Of a stretch of 5,153 nucleotides of DNA, positions 1 to 4,887 are shown piece after piece. Both the position numbers and the translations under genes were made by a program. This DNA is from an uncultured bacterium (lineage in GTDB: Bacteria > Patescibacteriota > Patescibacteriia > Patescibacteriales > UBA12465), in the NCBI GenBank assembly GCA_903904095.1, contig CAIVBF010000013.1, positions 1 through 5,153 of the forward strand. Reading direction: 5' to 3'. The notes beneath the pieces were generated by a model. It had not been told where the DNA came from. It did not search any database and saw only the letters and a list, made by a program, of their open reading frames with translations. How positions within the stretch are numbered: the stretch's first letter is position 1; every line of letters starts with the position of its first letter.

Positions 1-2
1 AC

Positions 3-1493
3 TTAATCAATAAATACTATATTTTCACCATTTTTATTTTCTTTTATCTTAATAAGAAGCGCTAAACCGGCACCGATTAGAACAATTAGAGACGAAATAT
101 GGAATACAGTTGAGTAAGCCAAGACCTGTGCCTTTAATATAATCAGAGAAACAAATTGGCCGACAATGGTCGGATCGCTTGAATGTAAGATACTATTATT
201 AGCTAGGTTTAAAACATTAGTTTTTGTCGCGCTTGATAAAATAGTACCAAAAAGAGCAATTCCGAAAGCACCAGCAATATTTCTAACTAACGCTAAAATA
301 GAAGAGGCAATACCGACTTCGTTTTCTGGGACAATTGAAGCAATCAAACTTGTTCGCTGAGCCATCCCGAAACCCAAACCAAAAGCCATGACACTTAAAG
401 GAATAATAATATCCCAGATTGTTGACTTTGGATCAAGAAAGGAAAATAAAAATAAACCAATCGCTGCTACAAAAGTACTGGCCGCAATAATATAGCGCGG
501 CTGAATTTTACCGGCAAAATGCCCGCCCAAGGGAGATGAAACCATCATCATAAACGCCATAGGCATAAATAATAACCCGGTTTGCGTCGCATCAAGCCCT
601 AAATAAGTTGAAGCAAATATTGGAATTAAAAATATTCCACCCATCATCCCCATAAATACCACAAAATTATTCATTAGCGTATTTACAAAAGTACCCATCT
701 TAAAAAATTTAAAATCAATAATCGGCTCCGAAATATTTTTTTCTACGCGATAAAAAATAAGAGAAAAAATTATCATGCAGGCATAGGCCATAAAACTATT
801 AAGAGAAAGCCAGCCCCAGTCTATTCCTCTGTCTAAAACAAGCACAAGGGCTGAAAGCGAAATGCCTAATGTGATCGCTCCCCACCAATCAAAAATTACT
901 GTTTTCTTCTCCGATACCGATTCCTTAATATATACTAAAGCCATTATTAAGCCAATAATTCCAACCGGTAGATTTATTAAAAAAACCGAGCGCCAACTAA
1001 AATTATCAATTAGAGGTCCGCCGATTAAAGGTCCAAATACGGCTGCCGCCGCAAAAGAAGCTGACCATAAACCAAGAGCTTGGGTCCGTTGTTTGCCGGC
1101 CGGAAAAGTAACCGCGATAATAGCCATAGCGGTCGGATAGTCAGCCGATCCGGCAATCGCCTGAATAATCCTAAAAACAATCATTGAGCTTAAATTCCAG
1201 GCTAAGCCAGCCAAAACTGAACCTAAAATAAAAATTACAAAACCTAAAACATAGACCTTCTTGCGTCCGATAGTATCGCCGAGCTTACCCCAAATCGGTA
1301 CAAATATAGCATTAGCTAAAATATAGGCCGTCGCGATCCAGCCGGCCGAAGAGACGGTGATCCCAAAATCTTGGATGATTTTAGGCAAAGCTAAATTAAC
1401 AATTGTCTGGTCAAGGCGACCCAAAAATGTCCCGACAATAACCGTGACAAGAACTAGCCATTGATGATTCGGAACTAATGGTTTTTCTGACAT
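3..1493 (-). CDS. DHA2-family (EmrB/QacA-type) MFS multidrug efflux transporter
   Basis: A 496-aa, very hydrophobic inner-membrane protein, probably a 14-helix drug:proton antiporter that expels toxic small molecules using the proton gradient. Visible family signatures are: motif D1 in helix 1 (LDQTIVNLALP, residues 27-37, with the acidic D28); motif A in the loop after helix 2 (GKLGDTIGRKK, 69-79); a motif B-like stretch (R108, then QAIAG 111-115); motif C (GPLIGG, 154-159) followed by WRSVFLINLPVG (167-178); and the late DHA2 segment around 386-419 (VPENEVGIASS, then ALFGTIL). About 14 hydrophobic segments can be counted and the length is normal for DHA2 pumps, so the gene looks complete. 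The start lies 2 nt after the stop of the adaptor gene, with the A/T-only leader TATAAATAAAT and no Shine-Dalgarno. It is the last gene of the AbrB-adaptor-pump operon. The substrate cannot be read from sequence. Confidence 0.93.
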   Translation of the reverse strand: MSEKPLVPNHQWLVLVTVIVGTFLGRLDQTIVNLALPKIIQDFGITVSSAGWIATAYILANAIFVPIWGKLGDTIGRKKVYVLGFVIFILGSVLAGLAWNLSSMIVFRIIQAIAGSADYPTAMAIIAVTFPAGKQRTQALGLWSASFAAAAVFGPLIGGPLIDNFSWRSVFLINLPVGIIGLIMALVYIKESVSEKKTVIFDWWGAITLGISLSALVLVLDRGIDWGWLSLNSFMAYACMIIFSLIFYRVEKNISEPIIDFKFFKMGTFVNTLMNNFVVFMGMMGGIFLIPIFASTYLGLDATQTGLLFMPMAFMMMVSSPLGGHFAGKIQPRYIIAASTFVAAIGLFLFSFLDPKSTIWDIIIPLSVMAFGLGFGMAQRTSLIASIVPENEVGIASSILALVRNIAGAFGIALFGTILSSATKTNVLNLANNSILHSSDPTIVGQFVSLIILKAQVLAYSTVFHISSLIVLIGAGLALLIKIKENKNGENIVFID

Positions 1494-1495
1494 AT

Positions 1496-2182
1496 TTATT
1501 TATAAATCCAAGCCTTGGCCGACATTCCATTTAACAATTCCGGATAATCATTATATTTTACTTTAACCGAAAAATTCTTCTGATCTCTTTTGTCGGAAAT
1601 AGAAAATACAACCGATGACTGATCGGATGTTTGAGAAATTTCTTCAACCGTCCCGGAGAATTCCTTAGAATCATAGGCATCAACTGTAAAGACAACTTTT
1701 TGACCAGCATTAATTAAACTTAAGCCTTTATTTTCCGCTACATGAACAATTAGCCTTAAATCATCAGGATTTATCATAGTCACGACTGGCTCGCCTGGTG
1801 TAAATAATTTTCCGACCTGATCACTAATCTTAACAACAACACCGTCTTGTTTAGCAACAACTAAATTAGATTGATCCAATATTGCCACTGTTTGATTTGC
1901 CAAAACCTTATCGCCGTCTTTTACTAATATTTTTTGTAATACACTGGGCTGATTAACACTAAGATTAATAAGCGGGGCAAAAATTTCCGCTTTATCGCTA
2001 TATACTCTCTGGCTTATTGTATACCAATAATAGCCGCCGATAGTTATTACTAAAATTGAAAATACTATTAATATCCGTTTGATCTTTGCGGGGCTAAGAT
2101 TGAAACGTGAAAAAATATTCGGAGATTTTTTTTCTTTAATATCATCAGCTTCAATTGATTCGTTTTCTTTTTGATTTTCCAT
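1496..2182 (-). CDS. HlyD/EmrA-like membrane-fusion (adaptor) protein, short form without coiled-coil hairpin
   Basis: A 228-aa protein that probably partners the MFS pump encoded 2 nt downstream. Layout: a charged cytoplasmic N-terminus (1-34); one transmembrane anchor (about 36-56); a first lipoyl-type half-motif (about 65-106, around VKDGDKVLANQTVAIL); immediately a second half (about 108-140, DGVVVKISDQVGKLFTPGEPV); then a beta-barrel domain (141-228) ending in the typical LLNGMSAKAWI. In E. coli EmrA (about 390 aa) a long alpha-helical hairpin separates the two lipoyl halves and reaches towards TolC. Here the halves join directly, so the protein is much shorter. This fits a cell without an outer membrane, or an adaptor that does not dock to an outer channel (inference). 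Its ATG lies 4 nt after the AbrB-like stop. No proper Shine-Dalgarno is seen; an AAAAAGG stretch is about 14 nt away. Confidence 0.85.
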   Translation of the reverse strand: MENQKENESIEADDIKEKKSPNIFSRFNLSPAKIKRILIVFSILVITIGGYYWYTISQRVYSDKAEIFAPLINLSVNQPSVLQKILVKDGDKVLANQTVAILDQSNLVVAKQDGVVVKISDQVGKLFTPGEPVVTMINPDDLRLIVHVAENKGLSLINAGQKVVFTVDAYDSKEFSGTVEEISQTSDQSSVVFSISDKRDQKNFSVKVKYNDYPELLNGMSAKAWIYK

Positions 2183-2186
2183 ATAA

Positions 2187-2420
2187 TTAGATAGCCTTTT
2201 TAATATATTGATTAACTTTATTCATTTTTTTCTCAAGATGATTAGCTAGTTCTTTTAGCTTATCAATTTTAGTAAGAACAACAACACCATTATCTAAACC
2301 AAAAACAAGAAGTTTGTCCCCTTCCTTCCAACTCATCTTTTTTCTTGTCTCCATTGGAATAACTAACTGCCCCTTTTTACCGATAGTCGTTGAACCAAAA
2401 AATTTATCAAGATTTTTCAT
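2187..2420 (-). CDS. AbrB/MazE/SpoVT-type DNA-binding protein, probable operon regulator
   Basis: A 77-aa protein. Residues about 10-50 form a swapped-hairpin AbrB-type domain: TTIGKKGQLVIPMETRKKM is followed by WKEGDKLLVFG and VVVLTK, matching the family pattern of a beta strand, KKGQ.VIP..R, GD.L and a closing strand. Residues 52-77 form a charged helix (LKELANHLEKKMNKVNQYIKK) that could extend the dimer. Proteins of this fold dimerise and bind DNA, either as transcription regulators or as antitoxins. No toxin gene (MazF, PIN or Doc type) lies next to it. It is instead the first gene of an efflux operon, 4 nt ahead of the adaptor, which argues for a pump regulator, perhaps autoregulatory. 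A strong promoter and a 14-bp palindrome lie just upstream. The start has a long A/T-only leader and no Shine-Dalgarno; no better internal Met precedes the domain. Confidence 0.88.
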   Translation of the reverse strand: MKNLDKFFGSTTIGKKGQLVIPMETRKKMSWKEGDKLLVFGLDNGVVVLTKIDKLKELANHLEKKMNKVNQYIKKAI

Positions 2421-2439
2421 ATTTATTTTATTAATTATA

Positions 2440-2453
2440 TCCTACAAGTAGGA
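2440..2453. promoter_or_regulatory. 14-bp palindrome, candidate operator of the efflux operon
   Basis: TCCTAC-AA-GTAGGA has perfect 6-bp arms with a 2-bp spacer. It lies about +9 to +22 relative to the predicted minus-strand transcription start and 20-33 nt ahead of the AbrB-like start codon. A bound dimer here would act as a roadblock, or the stretch could form a small leader hairpin. The AbrB-like protein is the obvious candidate ligand, but that is inference. Confidence 0.5.
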
Positions 2454-2468
2454 AATGTTAGTAAATGC

Positions 2469-2497
2469 ATTATATTATTAACAAGAATAATAGTCAA
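2469..2497 (-). promoter_or_regulatory. Sigma70-type promoter of the abrB-adaptor-MFS operon
   Basis: On the minus strand the -35 box TTGACT (2497-2492, 5 of 6 consensus) and the -10 box TATAAT (2474-2469, 6 of 6) are separated by exactly 17 bp. The expected start of transcription is near 2462, giving a leader of about 42 nt before the ATG at 2420. This is the best promoter match in the window and should drive all three minus-strand genes to its left. Confidence 0.8.
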
Positions 2498-2532
2498 GAG
2501 TATTGATGGATTAGCTTAATTAATTTCTGTAT

Positions 2533-2549
2533 TAGGTATATCATACCTA
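2533..2549. promoter_or_regulatory. 17-bp palindrome, candidate operator of the dioxygenase gene
   Basis: TAGGTAT-ATC-ATACCTA has perfect 7-bp arms with a 3-bp spacer. It sits directly before the TATAAT -10 box (2550-2555) and fills the whole 17-bp stretch between it and the position expected for a -35 box. A third, imperfect half-site (ATAACCTA, 2554-2561) follows. This position suits a repressor that blocks polymerase, or a spacer-binding activator. The cognate protein is not known. Confidence 0.6.
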
Positions 2550-2555
2550 TATAAT
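2550..2555 (+). promoter_or_regulatory. -10 box of the dioxygenase gene
   Basis: TATAAT matches the -10 consensus perfectly and would start transcription near 2562, leaving a leader of about 22 nt. The hexamer 17 bp upstream (CTGTAT, 2527-2532) is a poor -35 box, and neighbouring spacings are no better. There is no extended -10 TG. The promoter therefore looks weak or dependent on a protein bound at the adjoining palindrome. Confidence 0.5.
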
Positions 2556-2583
2556 AACCTAAAAAAAATATTAAGCTAAAAAT

Positions 2584-3378
2584 ATGCCTAAAAATAAAAA
2601 GATGCCAGCTCTGTTTATCGGTCACGGCTCGCCTGAAAATGCTTTTGAATTAAATGAATTTAGTAAAACCTGGAAAGAAATAGCCTCTCTATTTCCTAAG
2701 CCTGAAGCGATAATAGTTATTAGCGCCCATTGGACAAACCACATGAGCGATAAAGTTAATAAGACTTCAATTGTTACGGTTGAAAAACCCGAGACTATCC
2801 ATGATTTTTATGGTTTCCCTGAAAGCTTTTATGAATTTTTTTATAACTCCCCGGGAAACCCAGAATTAGCCAAGAAACTTATTAAACTTGTAAAAACCGT
2901 AAATATTGAAGGAACAAATGATTGGGGCCTAGATCACGGCGCTTGGTCGGTACTCGCCCAAATGTATCCAGAGGCAAATGTTCCTGTCTTACAAATAAGT
3001 ATTGATGAAAACTTAAGCACAAAAGAAATGTTTGAAATAGGTAAAGAATTAGCTAAACTCCGCGATGAAGGTGTTTTAATTATAGGAAGCGGCAATGTGG
3101 TACATAACTTAAGAGAAGTAAACTGGAATGGCAGTGCTTATGAATGGGCAAGCGAATTTGATAAATTTATTAAAATGGCGCTTGAGAAAAAAAATTATGA
3201 TTCTATAATCAACTTTGAGAAACACCCCCTTGTTAATTTAGCCCTCCCAACAGTTGAACATTTTCTGCCACTTCTATATATTATCGGATCATCCGATGAA
3301 GAAACTCCAGAATTTTTCTGTGAAAAAATATTTGCCTCTTCAATTTCTATGCGTTGTGTCGCTTATGGAATAAAATAA
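2584..3378 (+). CDS. ygiD: YgiD/DODA-type extradiol ring-cleavage dioxygenase (class III, LigB-like)
   Basis: A 264-aa cytoplasmic enzyme of the family that opens catechol rings with O2 beside the hydroxyls. E. coli YgiD and plant DODA convert L-DOPA to 4,5-seco-DOPA. The conserved blocks are all present: PALFIGHGSP (8-17, H14), VISAHW (45-50, H49), TIHDFYGFP (71-79), WGLDHGAWSVL (114-124, H118), IGSGNVVHNLR (167-177, H174) and PTVEHFLPLLY (222-232, H226). H14, H49 and H226 correspond to the YgiD metal ligands (H22, H57, H234) and H174 to its active-site H177. The loop between HPLVN and PTVEH is several residues shorter than in YgiD as I recall that sequence. Length is normal. Translation could start at 2584 or at the second Met (2602, MPALF); neither has a Shine-Dalgarno. 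It is transcribed divergently from the efflux operon. The true substrate is unknown; a catechol-like aromatic is likely. Confidence 0.93.
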   Translation: MPKNKKMPALFIGHGSPENAFELNEFSKTWKEIASLFPKPEAIIVISAHWTNHMSDKVNKTSIVTVEKPETIHDFYGFPESFYEFFYNSPGNPELAKKLIKLVKTVNIEGTNDWGLDHGAWSVLAQMYPEANVPVLQISIDENLSTKEMFEIGKELAKLRDEGVLIIGSGNVVHNLREVNWNGSAYEWASEFDKFIKMALEKKNYDSIINFEKHPLVNLALPTVEHFLPLLYIIGSSDEETPEFFCEKIFASSISMRCVAYGIK

Positions 3379-3393
3379 AAAATCAAATAATAT

Positions 3394-3428
3394 AAAAAAG
3401 CTGTCCATTTTTTTAATGAAACAGCTTT
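3394..3428 (-). terminator. Rho-independent terminator between convergent genes
   Basis: An 8-bp stem, AAAGCTGT with ACAGCTTT (3397-3404 and 3421-3428), encloses a 16-nt loop that can form an inner CATT/AATG stem. Read on the minus strand, the stem runs into six Ts (3399-3394), as expected for a terminator of the methyltransferase operon, 47 nt after its stop codon. On the plus strand the same hairpin follows the dioxygenase stop by 18 nt but has only a three-T end, so it should terminate that gene less well. Confidence 0.7.
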
Positions 3429-3474
3429 AGAGATATAATCTTGTTGATATTGCAATTATTGCTTTCAACGTGGG

Positions 3475-4311
3475 TTAACCAATCGCGGCCTTCTTGGCTT
3501 TTTCCGCTAGACCTTTTTTTATTACCTTATACTGAGTAATCCCTGCTAAATTGTTTAATGTTAGCAAGTGAGGCGTGAGATGAAACAACTCGGTTATTTT
3601 TGCCATAGGATAGCTCAAAATAGACATCCTATAAATCTTTTTGGCCGAAGGGAGCGCTTCTTGAGTTTTGTCGTAAATCCGAATATTTTTAAAACCAATT
3701 TCTTCAAGCAGCTCCTTAAATCTGTGTTCAGAGGCTAAATTTGGCAAAGCCATCCCCTCTAAAAAAGCGTTGAAATCTTTTTTTTCCTTATCATTTTCTG
3801 CACTCCTTAATAGAAATCCATCATCAACGACTAAACGGCCACCGCTTTTTAGCACTCTATGCGCTTCTCGCAAAAAATCTTTTTTATCATCCGCATGGCA
3901 AACACTTTCAACCGCCCAGACGACATCAAAAGACTTATCACTAAAACCTGAATTTAAATAATCTCTTTCATAAAAATTCACATCTCGTTCAACATTGTTT
4001 ATCCGAGATAATCTCTGGGCTTCTTTAACTTGTTGTTTGCTTATAGTAATGCCAACGACTTTAACATCATAATTCTTCGCTAGCCAGATAGCGCTTCCCC
4101 CGACTCCGCAACCAGCATCTAAAATAATATCACTTTTTTTAATATCAGCTATTTTTGCTAAAAATTTATTAACATTTAATAAGGCCTCTTGATGATTCCT
4201 AACACTCTCGTCCCAAAAGCCATAGTGAACAGAATTACTATTTTTATGATAAAAAAATCTGTAAAAAGGCAAAGTGTAGTCGTAGTATTTTATAATAGTC
4301 TCTTTGTTCAT
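3475..4311 (-). CDS. Class I SAM-dependent methyltransferase, small-molecule type
   Basis: A 278-aa soluble methyltransferase. The SAM-binding Rossmann fold is clear: motif I ILDAGCGVGG (63-72); the next strand VVGITIS (85-91), whose ITIS form is typical of the cyclopropane-synthase, tocopherol and sterol methyltransferase branch; RDYLN (116-120); FDVVWAVESVCH (128-139); and HRVLKSGGRLVVDD (151-164). The N-terminal VHYGFW (28-33) is also characteristic of that branch, where an HYG.W block precedes the fold. The C-terminal 70 residues are a helical cap that probably shapes the substrate pocket; I do not recognise a substrate signature, and lipids, quinones or isoprenoids are all possible. It is the last gene of the right-hand operon, 35 nt after the P-loop-like gene, with no clear promoter in that gap, and it is followed by a terminator. 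The start has an A/T leader and no Shine-Dalgarno. Confidence 0.88.
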   Translation of the reverse strand: MNKETIIKYYDYTLPFYRFFYHKNSNSVHYGFWDESVRNHQEALLNVNKFLAKIADIKKSDIILDAGCGVGGSAIWLAKNYDVKVVGITISKQQVKEAQRLSRINNVERDVNFYERDYLNSGFSDKSFDVVWAVESVCHADDKKDFLREAHRVLKSGGRLVVDDGFLLRSAENDKEKKDFNAFLEGMALPNLASEHRFKELLEEIGFKNIRIYDKTQEALPSAKKIYRMSILSYPMAKITELFHLTPHLLTLNNLAGITQYKVIKKGLAEKAKKAAIG

Positions 4312-4346
4312 AAATTAATTTGTAATGGTGAAAGATAGAACACTAA

Positions 4347-4886
4347 TTAAACTTCCAACTTTATAACTCCGCTATATTTCTCGTTAAAAATTTTCCCGGA
4401 ATATTTAGGCAAGGGTTTCAGCTCCGCTATTGGATCTTTTTCGGAAAATGAGAAGAATATTTTTGAGTTAAAATTCTTTTTTAATAAATCATCGGCAAAC
4501 TGGCATTTATCTAGATCACCGGAGAAAATAACTAGTTTTAAATTCTTCACAGCTTCAAATAGCTTTTGACTATATGAATCTATGTTTTTTATTAGGACCA
4601 CTCTTTGCGGTAAATCTGGTGTATTTTTAATAATATCAATAAAATCATCTTCACTTTCGGAATCAATAATTAGAGCATTATCCAGATTAGCGCCAACCTG
4701 GTCCCTAAACTCCTCCTTAGCCGCTGGATGAGCAGAAAATAAAATTACTTTATGCCCATTTTTTAATAGATTAACTAATAGACAGATGGTAAAAAAAGAT
4801 GAGCCCGTCTTTTCCCTGCCAGAAATTAAAATAGGCAAATCATTTAACGAAAAATCAATTTTTTTATCATCTAATAGTATGTTCAT
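4347..4886 (-). CDS. Uncharacterised P-loop-like (RecA/KaiC-fold?) protein with degenerate Walker motifs
   Basis: A 179-aa soluble protein that I cannot assign to a named family. Its outline resembles a P-loop NTPase. A strand (LPILISG, 17-23) leads into a glycine loop, GREKTGSS (23-30), where GxxxxGKS/T would be expected but the lysine is replaced by serine. A helix and a strand KVILFSAHP (46-54) follow, as in RecA/KaiC-type proteins. A Walker B-like strand, VVLIKNID (96-103), has K-N in place of the usual D-E, and a further strand LKLVIFSGD (116-124) sits where a sensor strand would be. ATP hydrolysis is therefore doubtful; a nucleotide-binding or structural role is possible. It begins 1 nt after the acetyltransferase stop (TAATATG), which suggests translational coupling, and precedes the methyltransferase by 35 nt. 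The fold assignment is inference from strand order and needs a profile search. Confidence 0.75.
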   Translation of the reverse strand: MNILLDDKKIDFSLNDLPILISGREKTGSSFFTICLLVNLLKNGHKVILFSAHPAAKEEFRDQVGANLDNALIIDSESEDDFIDIIKNTPDLPQRVVLIKNIDSYSQKLFEAVKNLKLVIFSGDLDKCQFADDLLKKNFNSKIFFSFSEKDPIAELKPLPKYSGKIFNEKYSGVIKLEV

Positions 4887-4887
4887 A

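Larger units (their letters stand above)
2511..2579. repeat. 10-bp inverted repeat flanking the dioxygenase promoter
   Basis: TTAGCTTAAT (2511-2520) is the exact reverse complement of ATTAAGCTAA (2570-2579). The arms enclose 49 bp that contain the 17-bp palindrome and the -10 box of the plus-strand gene, and the right arm ends 4 nt before the ATG. The composition is mostly A/T, so chance is possible. It could be an outer operator pair or a cruciform arm. Confidence 0.4.

Noticed and set aside
166..360. 64-aa plus-strand open frame
   Set aside because: It lies antisense inside the well-supported MFS gene, has no domain likeness or promoter, and is explained as an antisense shadow.
862..1140. 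92-aa plus-strand open frame
   Set aside because: It lies fully antisense to the MFS gene; its Pro/Lys/Ile-rich composition is a by-product of the membrane-protein coding strand.
2187..2420. AbrB/MazE-type gene as half of a toxin-antitoxin pair
   Set aside because: No toxin-like gene is adjacent on either strand; the neighbours are efflux genes and a dioxygenase.
3434..3439. TATAAT on the plus strand between the convergent genes
   Set aside because: There is no -35 box at a suitable distance and no plus-strand gene follows; chance match in A/T-rich DNA.
3443..3469. Second small hairpin (GTTGA/TCAAC with inner GCAA/TTGC) after the methyltransferase stop
   Set aside because: Short broken stems with an internal loop and no T-tract on either strand; the hairpin at 3394-3428 is the better terminator.
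3473..3480. GGTTAACC palindrome over the methyltransferase stop codon
   Set aside because: Eight bases only and formed partly by the coding sequence; no reason to call it a site.
3770..3961. 63-aa plus-strand open frame
   Set aside because: It lies antisense to the SAM-binding domain of the methyltransferase, with no independent support.
4312..4346. Separate promoter for the methyltransferase in the 35-nt gap
   Set aside because: No -35/-10 pair at workable spacing was found, so operon read-through is the simpler explanation.
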